NCBI RefSeq assembly: GCF_003028855.1
Contig: NZ_CP028324.1
Span: 2,542,001-2,606,000 of the forward strand
DNA: 64,000 bases
From: Pseudoduganella armeniaca
Lineage (GTDB): Bacteria > Pseudomonadota > Gammaproteobacteria > Burkholderiales > Burkholderiaceae_D
Reading direction: 5' to 3'
Shown here: piece by piece, positions 51,455-60,052 of the stretch
Numbering within the stretch: position 1 is the first letter of the stretch
Layout of the letters: each line of letters starts with the position of its first letter
The notes under the pieces: generated by a model
What the model saw: the letters and a program-made list of their open reading frames with translations, nothing else
Told to the model about the DNA's origin: nothing
Database searches by the model: none
Made by a program: the position numbers and the translations under genes

Positions 51455-52858
51455 ATGAAGAAACGGACGATTGTCGCGCCCTCGCTGGCGCTGTTGCTGG
51501 CCGCCTGCGGTGGCGGCGGTACCGAACCCACCGCGCCCGCTGCGCGCACCCTGGCAGGCGCCACGGTCGCCAGCTGCGCCGCCTGGAGCAGCGGCCAGGT
51601 CTACACGGCCGGCATGTGCGCCACCTACCAGGGCAAGCAGTACGAAGCCAAGTGGTGGAACCAGGGCAGCGCACCCACCGCCGATCCGTACGGCCCGTGG
51701 AAGTACATCGGCGATTCGACCGGCCCGGTGCCCGATCCGACGACCCCGACGCCGCAGCCGGGCGGCGCGCCGACCAAGGCGCAGGCCGAGGCGCGCGAGG
51801 TGCAGCTGACGGACAACGATTTCTTCCGGAAGGTGAAGGCCTCGGTGCGCACGCTGGACAACGCGGGCGTCGAGGCAGTGGTGCCCGGGCGCGCGGCCAA
51901 TCCGGCCAATGTGCGCCGGGTCGAGCGGCTGCTGCCGGCCGCGAAGTGGGACTTCTATTTCGCCGCGCGCGAAGCCAGCTATACCTACACGCGCTTCCTG
52001 CAGTCGGTGGCCAAGTTCCCGGCCGTGTGCGACGACTACACGGACGGCCGCAACGCGGACGCCATCTGCCGCCATTCGCTGGCCACGATGTTCGCCCACT
52101 TCGCCCAGGAGACGGGCGACCACAACGCCAGTATCCCGCTGCCGCAGTGGCGCCAGGGCTTGAAGTACCTGCGCGAGATGGGCTGCGACGAGAACGGCAC
52201 CAGCTGCGGCTACAACGCCGAATGCGCCGACCCGGTCTTCAATCAGGTCTGGACCTGCGGTAAGAACGCCGACGGCAGCTACAAGAAGTACTTCGGCCGC
52301 GGCGCCAAGCAGCTGTCGTACAACTATAACTACGGCCCCTTCTCGCAGGTGATGTACGACGGCGACCAATCGGTGCTGCTGAAGAATCCCGACCTGGTGG
52401 CGTCCACCTGGTTGAACCTGGCCTCGGCCACGTTCTTCTTCGTGTTCCCGCAGCCGCCGAAACCGTCGATGCTGCACGTGATCGACGGCACCTGGGTGCC
52501 CAATTCGGCCGACATCACGGCCGGCGCCGGCAACAACTTCGCGACGACGATCATGATCATCAACGCCGAGTGCGGCACCGGCACGGAAAAGGCGGCGGCG
52601 CAGAACCGCATCGACTACTACAAGGAGTTTGCCGCGGACCTGGGCTGGAACACGGCCGGCGAACAGCTGTCGTGCGCCACGATGCAGCGCTTCGGTCCCG
52701 CCAGTTCCGCCGCCTACCCGATCTACTGGGAGAAGAACTGGAACAGCGGCGGCGATTACCAGTGCCAGCTGGTCAGCTACCAGACGCCGTACAGCGCGCT
52801 GGTCAAGGGCAACTACGTCAAGTGCGTGGAGAAGAACTGGGGCGTGGCGCTGAAATGA
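51455..52858 (+). CDS. GH19 chitinase lipoprotein with chitin-binding domain
   Basis: Protein of 467 residues. A lipoprotein signal (APSLALLLAACGGGG, LAAC lipobox) is followed by a CBM5/12 chitin-binding module at about residues 40-85 (CAAWSSGQVYTAGMCATYQG, AKWWNQGSAP). A Pro/Thr linker (PVPDPTTPTPQPGG) leads to a GH19 domain. That domain has the catalytic Glu219 in MFAHFAQETGDHN and the family signature YFGRGAKQLSYNYNYG, and ends with IYWEKNW. It cleaves chitin by inversion and would be anchored at the outer membrane. Upstream is a long AT-rich promoter region. It converges with the FemAB-like gene, one base apart. Confidence 0.92.
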   Translation: MKKRTIVAPSLALLLAACGGGGTEPTAPAARTLAGATVASCAAWSSGQVYTAGMCATYQGKQYEAKWWNQGSAPTADPYGPWKYIGDSTGPVPDPTTPTPQPGGAPTKAQAEAREVQLTDNDFFRKVKASVRTLDNAGVEAVVPGRAANPANVRRVERLLPAAKWDFYFAAREASYTYTRFLQSVAKFPAVCDDYTDGRNADAICRHSLATMFAHFAQETGDHNASIPLPQWRQGLKYLREMGCDENGTSCGYNAECADPVFNQVWTCGKNADGSYKKYFGRGAKQLSYNYNYGPFSQVMYDGDQSVLLKNPDLVASTWLNLASATFFFVFPQPPKPSMLHVIDGTWVPNSADITAGAGNNFATTIMIINAECGTGTEKAAAQNRIDYYKEFAADLGWNTAGEQLSCATMQRFGPASSAAYPIYWEKNWNSGGDYQCQLVSYQTPYSALVKGNYVKCVEKNWGVALK

Positions 52859-52859
52859 G

Positions 52860-54002
52860 TCAGGTCTTGAACGGGTTGCGCTCATTCAGCTCGTCCATAT
52901 AGGCCTCGATGCCGCCGCTTTCGCGCGCCAGGAAGCGCTCGATGGCGTCGGCAAAGGCCGGATGGGCGAGCCAGTGCGCCGACCAGGTCCTGGTCGGCAG
53001 GAAGCCACGCGCCATCTTGTGTTCGCCCTGGGCGCCGCCCTCGAACGTGCCGATGCCGCGCTCGATGCAGAACTCCAGCGGCTGGTAATACGCCGTCTCG
53101 AAATGCAGGCAGGGCACGTGTTCGATGGCGCCCCAGTAGCGGCCGTACAGCGTGTCGGCCGTGTGCACCAGCAGCGATGCGGCGATGGGCCGGCCGGCGC
53201 GCTCGGCGAACACCAGCAGGATATTCTGCGGCATCGTCGCGCCGACGCGCTGGAAGAAATCCAGGTTCAGGTAGGGCGACGAGTGGTGCTCGGCGTAGGT
53301 GTTCTTGTAGCAGCGGTAGAAAAAGCGCCAGTCCGCCTCGGTCGCTTCGACGGCCGGCACGCGCCGCAGCGTGACACCCGCATCAAGCACCTTGCGCCGC
53401 TCGGCGCGGATGTTCTTGCGCTTCTTGTGCTCCAGGGTCGCCAGGAACGCGTCGAAGTCTTCGTAGCCCTGGTTCAGCCAGTGGAACTGCACGTTCGAGC
53501 GCAGCATGAAGCCGGCCGCTTCCAGCTGCGCGGCCTGCTCCTGGGGCGGGTACAGCACGTGCGTGGACGACAGGCCGCTGGCGCGCTGCAGCGTGCACAG
53601 GGCGTCGACCAGGGCCGCGCGCGCCGCGTCGTCGCGCGCCAGCAGGCGCGGGCCCGTGACGGGCGTGAATGGGATCGCGGACAGCAGCTTCGGATAGTAC
53701 TCGACGCCATGGCGGTGATACGCATCGGCCCAGGCCCAGTCGAACACATACTCACCGTACGAATGCGATTTGGCGTACAGCGGCATCGCGGCCGCCAGCT
53801 CGTCGCCATCCCACAGCGCCAGGTAGTGCGGCTGCCAGCCCGTCTTCGCGCTGGCGCTGCCCGATTCGTGCAGCGCGTGCAGGAACGCGTAGGACAGGAA
53901 GGGATTCGGATCGGTGCCGGGCGCCTGGCGCGCCAGCAGCGCGGTCCAGGCGTCCGCGCCCGCTTCATGGAGGGAGGAGAGCACGCCGGTTCGGTAGGTC
54001 AT
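52860..54002 (-). CDS. FemAB/GNAT-like acyltransferase (former DUF482)
   Basis: Protein of 380 residues in the peptidogalycan-biosynthesis / FemAB-like family once called DUF482. Typical blocks are NPFLSYAFLHALHESGSA near the start, YGEYVFDWAWADAYHRHG, YYPKLLSAIPFTPVTGPRLL, FEGGAQGEHKMARGF and LPTRTWSAHWL. The fold is GNAT-like, so it probably transfers an acyl or aminoacyl group; the substrate is not known. No signal peptide is present. It is divergent from the lipoprotein gene and converges on the chitinase gene. Confidence 0.88.
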   Translation of the reverse strand: MTYRTGVLSSLHEAGADAWTALLARQAPGTDPNPFLSYAFLHALHESGSASAKTGWQPHYLALWDGDELAAAMPLYAKSHSYGEYVFDWAWADAYHRHGVEYYPKLLSAIPFTPVTGPRLLARDDAARAALVDALCTLQRASGLSSTHVLYPPQEQAAQLEAAGFMLRSNVQFHWLNQGYEDFDAFLATLEHKKRKNIRAERRKVLDAGVTLRRVPAVEATEADWRFFYRCYKNTYAEHHSSPYLNLDFFQRVGATMPQNILLVFAERAGRPIAASLLVHTADTLYGRYWGAIEHVPCLHFETAYYQPLEFCIERGIGTFEGGAQGEHKMARGFLPTRTWSAHWLAHPAFADAIERFLARESGGIEAYMDELNERNPFKT

Positions 54003-54076
54003 CAGGCCATTGTACGCAAAATCGGCAACCCGCGTGGGCTGCTACAATCGGCGCTTTTTGTTGGTGGAAAACCATC

Positions 54077-54639
54077 ATGACCAAGCTTGCCGCCGCCGCG
54101 CTGGTGCTGCTGGGCGCCATGGCGCTCACGTCCTGCACGCGCTCGACCCCGCCCAGTTCTACCTCGTCGACATCAATTCCGACCACCAGGGCCAGTTGCA
54201 TACGACCGGCGCGCCCGCCAAGCCAGGCGGCAAGCTGCCGCTGGTGTTCTTCGATGACGCCGCGGGTACCTGCTGCTTCGTGCCGGGTGCTCCCGTCAAG
54301 GGCGACGACGCGCTCGGCCGCTCGCTGAGCCGGGAGGGCGAGGAGAGCCATGCCTGGAACGGCCGCTACCAGCCTTCGAAAAAGCGCAAGGACGACGAAT
54401 GGGGTGGCATCGCGTTCGGCTTCGCCACCATGCAGGCGGCGCGCCGCGTGGATGCGCGCACCCACGAGGTGACGTTCGGCGACGGCGGACCGCCCGTCTA
54501 CGTGCGCAGCTGCACGACGGGGGAGGGCATGCGCATCGAGCTGCTGCACGGCGCCAAGGACGCCAAACCGTACGCCGACTATTACTACTCGCTGGGCATC
54601 GACATGGAGCCGGACTGCCCGGACATGCAGGCGGAATAA
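54077..54639 (+). pseudogene. Small lipoprotein (frameshifted)
   Basis: The ATG at 54077 opens a lipoprotein signal (LAAAALVLLGAMALTSC, LTSC lipobox), but the frame then runs into low-quality sequence. The conserved-looking remainder is in another frame: ALDPAQFYLVDINSDHQGQL to DCPDMQAE at 54639. One missing base at about 54136-54139 explains this; restoring it gives a protein of about 187 residues. The mature part has CCFVPGAPVKGDDALG and several Tyr/Asp-rich stretches (YADYYYSLGIDMEPDC), which I do not recognise. A TACAAT -10 lies at 54042-54047. Confidence 0.7.
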
Positions 54640-54718
54640 GCAGCGCGCCGTGGGCGGCAGCGGTGCCGGATGGTCAATGTTAAAATCTTCGCCATTCACG
54701 TCGAAGATCTCGCCTCCC

Positions 54719-56776
54719 ATGCCGCAACCATTCCACAACCTGTATTCCCACGACTTCGTCCGCGTGGCGGTGGCCGTGCCGCGCTGCCGCGTGGCCGACC
54801 CGCTCTACAACGCCGAGCAGACGATCCTGCTGGCCGAGCAGGCCGCCGCCAAGGGCGCGCTGCTGGTGGCGTTTCCCGAGCTGGGCCTGTCCGCCTACAC
54901 GTGCGACGACCTGTTCCACCAGCGCGCGCTGCTGGAAAGCGTGCAGGTCGCGCTGGCCAAGGTGGTGGAAGCGTCGATCCGCATCCCGGCCGCTCTGATC
55001 GTCGGGCTGCCGTTGATGGTCGAGCACCGCCTGTTCAATTGCGCCGTCGTCGTCGCGGGTGGCCGGGTGCAGGGTGTCGTGCCGAAGATCTACCTGCCGA
55101 ACTACAACGAGTTCTACGAGGCGCGCCAGTTCAGCAGCGCCGACGACGCCATCTCGACGGAAATCGAACTGCTGGGCCAACGCGTGCCGTTCGGCGCCAA
55201 CCAGCTGTTCCAGGTGGCCAACCTGCCGCTGATGAAGTTCCACGTCGAGACCTGCGAGGACCTGTGGGTGCCGATCCCGCCGTCGTCGTACGCGGCGCTG
55301 GCCGGGGCGACGGTGCTGGTCAACCTGTCGGCGTCGAACATCGTCGTGGGCAAGTCCGACTACCGCCACCAGCTGGTGGGCCAGCAGTCGGGCCGCTGCA
55401 TGGCGGCCTACCTGTACTCGTCGGCGGGGCGGGGCGAATCCTCCACCGACCTGGCCTGGGATGGCCAGGCACTGATCTACGAGAACGGCGAGCTGCTGGC
55501 GGAAGCGGAGCGCTTCCAGGACGAGTCGCACATCATCTACGGCGACGTCGACCTGGAGCGCCTGTCGCGCGACCGCATGCGCACCAACACGTTCGGCCAG
55601 TCGATGCGCCGTCACGCCGAGCAGGTCGCCGCGTTCCGCACCGTCAGCTTCGCGCTCGAGCTGCCGCTGCGCGACGTCCTGCCGCTGCAGCGCAATGTCG
55701 CCCGCTATCCGTATGTGCCGGCCAACCCGCAACTGCGCGACAAGCGCTGCATGGAGGTCTACAACATCCAGGTACAGGCGCTGGTCCAGCGTCTGTCCGC
55801 CAGCGGCATGCAGAAGGTCGTCATCGGCATTTCGGGCGGCCTCGATTCGACCCATGCGCTGCTGGTCTGCGCCAAGGCGCTCGATCGCCTCAACCTGCCG
55901 CGCACGAACATCCTGGCCTACACCATGCCGGGCTTCGCCACCAGCACGCGCACCCTGGAGCAGGCGCGCCGGCTGATGGCGTTCGTCGGCTGCACCGCCG
56001 CGGAGATCGACATCCGCCCCAGCTGCATCCAGATGTTGAAGGACATCGGCCACCCGTACGCGGAAGGGCGCGAGGAATACGACGTCACGTTCGAGAACGT
56101 GCAGGCGGGCGAGCGCACCAGCCACCTGTTCCGGCTGGCGAACCATCACAACGGCATCGTGATCGGCACGGGCGACCTGTCCGAGCTGGCGCTGGGCTGG
56201 TGCACGTACGGCGTGGGCGACCACATGTCGCACTATAACGTCAACGCCAGCGTGCCGAAGACGCTGATCTCGCACCTGGTGCGCTGGGTGGCCGAGAGCC
56301 GCCAGTTCGGCGACGAGGACTCGCAAGTGCTGCTGGACGTGGTCAACACGGAGATCAGCCCGGAGCTGGTGCCGGGCAAGGCCAACGACGACAAGGCGCC
56401 GGCGCAAAGCACGCAAAGCGTCATCGGGCCGTACGAGCTGCAGGATTTCAACCTGTACTACACGCTGCGCTTCGGCTTCACGCCCGCCAAGATCGCGTTC
56501 CTCGCGCATCACGCGTGGAAGGACCGCACCGTGGGCGCGTGGCCGGAAGAGGCGCACGTGGCGCGCCACGAATACGCGCTGAAGGATATCAAGCACAACC
56601 TCGGCATCTTCCTGCGCCGCTTCTTCCAGACCAGCCAGTTCAAGCGCACCTGCGTGCCGAATGCGCCGAAGGTCGGCTCGGGCGGTTCGCTGTCGCCGCG
56701 CGGCGACTGGCGCGCGCCGAGCGACTCGGAGTCGGTGGTCTGGCTGGACAACCTGAAGACCGTGCCGGACGCGTGA
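54719..56776 (+). CDS. nadE: Glutamine-dependent NAD+ synthetase
   Basis: Enzyme of 685 residues that makes NAD from deamido-NAD with ammonia released from glutamine. The N-terminal nitrilase-type glutaminase carries the Glu-Lys-Cys triad: AFPELGLSAYTCDDLF, VPKIYLPNYNEF and HVETCEDLWVP. The C-terminal synthetase has the ATP loop VIGISGGLDSTHALLV and GTGDLSELALGWCTYG. Length matches the two-domain type. The ATG at 54719 is used; a TAAAAT box lies about 45 bases ahead. glnB follows 27 bases downstream. Confidence 0.96.
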   Translation: MPQPFHNLYSHDFVRVAVAVPRCRVADPLYNAEQTILLAEQAAAKGALLVAFPELGLSAYTCDDLFHQRALLESVQVALAKVVEASIRIPAALIVGLPLMVEHRLFNCAVVVAGGRVQGVVPKIYLPNYNEFYEARQFSSADDAISTEIELLGQRVPFGANQLFQVANLPLMKFHVETCEDLWVPIPPSSYAALAGATVLVNLSASNIVVGKSDYRHQLVGQQSGRCMAAYLYSSAGRGESSTDLAWDGQALIYENGELLAEAERFQDESHIIYGDVDLERLSRDRMRTNTFGQSMRRHAEQVAAFRTVSFALELPLRDVLPLQRNVARYPYVPANPQLRDKRCMEVYNIQVQALVQRLSASGMQKVVIGISGGLDSTHALLVCAKALDRLNLPRTNILAYTMPGFATSTRTLEQARRLMAFVGCTAAEIDIRPSCIQMLKDIGHPYAEGREEYDVTFENVQAGERTSHLFRLANHHNGIVIGTGDLSELALGWCTYGVGDHMSHYNVNASVPKTLISHLVRWVAESRQFGDEDSQVLLDVVNTEISPELVPGKANDDKAPAQSTQSVIGPYELQDFNLYYTLRFGFTPAKIAFLAHHAWKDRTVGAWPEEAHVARHEYALKDIKHNLGIFLRRFFQTSQFKRTCVPNAPKVGSGGSLSPRGDWRAPSDSESVVWLDNLKTVPDA

Positions 56777-56803
56777 ACACCCATTATCGATAAGGAGAAT
56801 GCC

Positions 56804-57142
56804 ATGAAACAGATTACCGCCGTGATCAAGCCCTTCAAGCTGGACGAGGTGCGCGAGGCGCTGGCCGAGGTCAACGTCACCGGCCTGACCGTCACGGAAG
56901 TGAAGGGCTTCGGCCGCCAGAAGGGCCATACGGAGCTGTACCGCGGTGCCGAATACGTCGTCGACTTCCTGCCGAAGGTAAAGGTGGAAGTGGTGGTGGA
57001 CGACGGCGTGGCCGAGCAGGTGGTGGACGCCATCATCAAGGCAGCCCGCACCGGCAAGATCGGCGACGGCAAGATCTTCGTGCAGAACGTCGAGCAGGTG
57101 GTGCGCATCCGCACTGGCGAAACGGGGCCGGACGCCGTGTAA
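56804..57142 (+). CDS. glnB: Nitrogen regulatory protein P-II
   Basis: Protein of 112 residues, the standard P-II trimer subunit. It reads nitrogen and carbon status through 2-oxoglutarate and ATP/ADP and signals to NtrB, GlnE or AmtB. The T-loop has the uridylylation site Tyr51 in RGAEYVVDFLPKVK. The ATP-binding TGKIGDGKIFV is intact. The ribosome site AAGGAGAA is strong. No amtB follows, so it is the GlnB type, as in the nadE-glnB pairing of other beta-proteobacteria. Confidence 0.96.
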   Translation: MKQITAVIKPFKLDEVREALAEVNVTGLTVTEVKGFGRQKGHTELYRGAEYVVDFLPKVKVEVVVDDGVAEQVVDAIIKAARTGKIGDGKIFVQNVEQVVRIRTGETGPDAV

Positions 57143-57148
57143 GCCTGC

Positions 57149-57203
57149 CGAGTCCGTGTCCCACCCCGGGGTCAGTCACCGAAACGGGACACGGCCTCGT
57201 CGG
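57149..57203. repeat. GACAG-related palindrome R9a
   Basis: CGAG-TCCGTGTCCC (from 57149) pairs with GGGACACGGCCTCG (57185-57199). The inner part contains GGGGTCAGTCACC. It begins 7 bases after the glnB stop and closely resembles R7. Confidence 0.8.
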
Positions 57204-57236
57204 TAGATACGCCGGCGCCGCTGGCTACAGTCCAGT

Positions 57237-57277
57237 TCGTGTCTCACTTTGGTGACTGACACCGCGGTGGGACACGA
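57237..57277. repeat. GACAG-related palindrome R9b
   Basis: TCGTGTCTCAC (57237-57247) and GTGGGACACGA (57267-57277) form the outer stem, with an inner GGTG-ACTGA-CACC at 57251-57263. It is the second palindrome in the gap between glnB and the convergent TRIC gene and is in the opposite orientation to R9a. Confidence 0.8.
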
Positions 57278-57297
57278 GCCCGGCCGTGGCGGCAGCT

Positions 57298-57927
57298 TCA
57301 GGACGGCCGGCCGATGCGCATGTCGAACTTCCACGTCAACAGGCGCAGCATCGAGATGGTCGCGGCGCTGAGCCACAGGGCGAAGTCGTTCGGGATGTCG
57401 ACGTGCTGCAGCACGATGTACATCCAGCAGCCGGCGAACGCGCAGATCGCGTAGGGTTTGCCGTCGCGGAAGACCATCGGCACCTCGTTGCAGACGATGT
57501 CGCGCAGCACGCCGCCGAAGATGCCTGTGATCACTCCCATCATCGCCGCGATGAACACGGGCATGCCGGCCGCCTGCGCCTGCGACACGCCCGCCACGGC
57601 GAACAGCCCCAGGCCGACGGCGTCGGCCACGACGATCAGCCGCTCCGACACGATGTGGCGCAGGTGCTTCATGAACGGCGCCACCGTCAGTGCCAGCACG
57701 AACAGCAGGATGGTGTATTCCTGGTGCTCGACCCAGAACAGGGGGCGCTTGTCGAGCAGGATGTCGCGCAGGGTGCCGCCGCCGAACGCGGCGATGAAGG
57801 CGACGATGATGACGCCGACGATGTCCATGCGCTTGCGCCTTGCCTCGACAAACCCGGAAAACGCCCCGACCATGATGGCCACCACTTCGATGACGGTGAC
57901 GAGGGAGACGTGGGGAACGATTTTCAT
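57298..57927 (-). CDS. TRIC-family cation channel protein (UPF0126)
   Basis: Inner-membrane protein of 209 residues with seven predicted helices built from two repeats. Each repeat carries the Gly-rich signature of the family: AFIAAFGGGTLRDILL in the first and GVITGIFGGVLRDIVCNEVP in the second. Bacterial members form trimeric potassium-permeable channels. The ATG at 57927 (MKIVPHVSLVTVIEVV) is preferred; upstream sequence in frame is Cys-rich and not conserved. Confidence 0.9.
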   Translation of the reverse strand: MKIVPHVSLVTVIEVVAIMVGAFSGFVEARRKRMDIVGVIIVAFIAAFGGGTLRDILLDKRPLFWVEHQEYTILLFVLALTVAPFMKHLRHIVSERLIVVADAVGLGLFAVAGVSQAQAAGMPVFIAAMMGVITGIFGGVLRDIVCNEVPMVFRDGKPYAICAFAGCWMYIVLQHVDIPNDFALWLSAATISMLRLLTWKFDMRIGRPS

Positions 57928-57996
57928 GCGGCGCGCGGTAAGTGGACAGTTCCCACAGGTTAACATGCAGTGCGCCGCCCGCAAAGGGCGAAACGA

Positions 57997-58057
57997 AAAA
58001 CCCGGGACAGGCCCGGGTTTTAAGGAAATATTCCCAAAAATCGGGGACAGCCCCGAT
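57997..58057. repeat. GACAG-family double hairpin R10
   Basis: Two perfect hairpins in a row: AAAACCCGGG / CCCGGGTTTT around ACAGG (57997-58021), and ATCGGGG / CCCCGAT around ACAG (58040-58057). Here the GGGACAG core forms the loop edge instead of mid-arm. It lies 13 bases beyond the Smr stop on the minus strand and can serve as its terminator. Confidence 0.8.
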
Positions 58058-58069
58058 TGTTGGCAACTT

Positions 58070-58752
58070 TCAGCGTTCCGGCCGCAGCGCCGCGCGCAAC
58101 AGCACGATCAGGGCGCCTTCGCCGCCTTCGGAGGCGCGCGCCTGGCTGAAGGCGATCACGCCGTCGGTCTGCACCAGCCAGCTGTGCACCATCGACTTCA
58201 GTACCGGCTCCTGGCCTTTCGAGCCGAAGCCGCGGCCGTGGATGACGCAGACGCAGCGGTGGCCGCGCCGGTTCGAGCGCATCAGGAAGGCGCCGATGGC
58301 GTTGCGCGCTTCGTCGCGGCGCAGGCCGTGCAGGTCCAGCTCGTCCTGCACCGGCCAGTAGCCCTTGCGCAGGCGCTTCATGACGTCGTTGCCGACGCCG
58401 GGCGCCAGGTAGTTCAGCGCCGGGTCTTCTTCCATGTAGTGATCGACCTCGAACAGGTCGGACAGCATGGCTTCGCGCAGCACGGCCGCGTCGTCCTGCT
58501 TCTGCTCGGCGGCCGTGAGCGGACGCTTCGGCGCCGCCGCGGTGGCGATCGGCTTGGTTGCCTGCGGCACGTAGCGGTTCGACTCGGGCAGCTTCTTCAC
58601 GCCGCCAGGCTGCCGCGGAACACGTTGGCCTCGGCCTGCTGTTCCTTCTCGCGCCGGATGCGCTCGGCCTCGGCGGCCGCGCGCGCCTCGCTGTCTTCCT
58701 TCAGCTGCTTGCTCAGCCCCTTCAGGTCGGCAAAGCTCTTCAGTCCCGCCAT
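58070..58752 (-). pseudogene. Smr domain protein (frameshifted)
   Basis: Protein of about 227 residues when repaired. The N-terminus is a charged helix (LKSFADLKGLSKQLKEDSEA, RIRREKEQQAEANVF). The C-terminal Smr domain has LDLHGLRRDEARNAI and VIHGRGFGSKGQEPVLK, found in MutS2-related nucleases that nick DNA or RNA. One base is missing at 58601-58606: CTGGCGGCGTGA should be CTGGCGGGCGTGA, giving SLAGVKKLPESNRYVPQ; as given, the frame stops at once. It lies 18 bases downstream of trxB on the same strand. Confidence 0.85.
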
Positions 58753-58770
58753 CGTGCCTCCTGCCGCTCT

Positions 58771-59721
58771 TTACTCTTGTGCTTCTAGATAGCGCTGGGC
58801 GTCCAGCGCGGCCATGCAGCCCGTGCCGGCGCTGGTGATCGCCTGGCGGTAGACGTGGTCCTGCACGTCGCCGGCGGCGAACACGCCCGGGATCGACGTG
58901 GCGGTGGCCATGCCTTCGGTGCCGGCGCGCGTCTTCAGGTAGCCGTTGTGCATTTCCAGCTGGCCTTCGAAGATGCCCGTGTTCGGCTTGTGGCCGATCG
59001 CCACGAACAGGCCATGCACGGAGATCGTCGACAGCTCGCCGTCGTTCGACTTCAGGGTCAGGCCCGTCACGCCGCTGGTGTCGCCATTCACTTCGTGCAG
59101 GTTGTTGTTCAGCTTCAGTTCGATCTTGCCTTCGGCGACCTTCGTCATCAGGCGGTCCACCAGGATCGGCTCGGCGCGGAACTTGTCGCGGCGGTGGATC
59201 AGCGTGACCTTGCTGGCGATGTTCGACAGGTACAGCGCTTCCTCGACGGCCGTATTGCCGCCGCCGATCACGGCCACTTCCTGGCCACGGTAGAAGAAGC
59301 CGTCGCAGGTGGCGCAGGCGGACACGCCGCGGCCCATGAACTCCTCTTCCGACGGCAGGCCCAGGTACTGCGCCGACGCGCCGGTGGCGATGATCAGCGC
59401 GTCGCAGGTGTATTCGCCGGCGTCGCCGATCAGGCGGAACGGTTTTTCCGACAGCTTGGTCGTGTGGATGTGGTCGAACACGATCTCGGTATTGAAGCGT
59501 TCCGCGTGCTGCAGCAGGCGCTGCATCAGCTCCGGACCCTGCACGCCCAGCGGGTCGCCCGGCCAGTTCTCGACGTCCGTCGTGGTCATCAGCTGGCCGC
59601 CTTGTTCGACGCCCGTGATCAGCATCGGCTTCAGGTTGGCGCGCGCGGCATACACGGCGGCGCTGTAGCCGGCAGGGCCGGAGCCAAGAATCAATACACG
59701 GGCGTGTTTGGTAGTGGTCAT
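58771..59721 (-). CDS. trxB: Thioredoxin-disulfide reductase
   Basis: Flavoenzyme of 316 residues that reduces thioredoxin with NADPH. The FAD site is LILGSGPAGYSAAVYAARA, the redox pair is Cys-Ala-Thr-Cys in SACATCDGFFY, and the NADPH site is VAVIGGGNTAVEEAL. The C-terminal FAD motif GVFAAGDVQDHVYRQAIT is intact. The ATG at 59721 begins MTTTKHARVLI. The gene is divergent from ftsK, as in many beta-proteobacteria. Confidence 0.96.
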   Translation of the reverse strand: MTTTKHARVLILGSGPAGYSAAVYAARANLKPMLITGVEQGGQLMTTTDVENWPGDPLGVQGPELMQRLLQHAERFNTEIVFDHIHTTKLSEKPFRLIGDAGEYTCDALIIATGASAQYLGLPSEEEFMGRGVSACATCDGFFYRGQEVAVIGGGNTAVEEALYLSNIASKVTLIHRRDKFRAEPILVDRLMTKVAEGKIELKLNNNLHEVNGDTSGVTGLTLKSNDGELSTISVHGLFVAIGHKPNTGIFEGQLEMHNGYLKTRAGTEGMATATSIPGVFAAGDVQDHVYRQAITSAGTGCMAALDAQRYLEAQE

Positions 59722-60052
59722 GGAGCTTGTTCTCGCGAAATGGGATACGACGGATATTGGGGCATTGCTGTGGGGCACAAGAGCGCACGGCGGCGCGGGC
59801 AGGGCGTTCACGGCAGGCAAAGCGGGATTATAAGTGAATGGCGCGTTCGCCGTCCTGCCGCCGACCCGCCGCCCTGGTTGCCGGTTTTACATCCTGGTCG
59901 AGCCGATGTAACAGCCGAGGACGCAAAATGGCGCCAATCCAGCGCAAAAACCGCGCAGATGCCGCGAACAGAAAGGCCGGCCACCCCGTGGATGCCTTAG
60001 AATATGCGCAATAGAAATAATCAACTGTGCGCAACACCCGAAGCAACAAAAC

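Noticed and set aside
58070..59788. A 572-codon minus-strand ORF spanning the Smr domain and the trxB region
   Set aside because: Only its last part is real (Smr); the rest is trxB in the wrong frame, joined because the Smr gene has lost a base.
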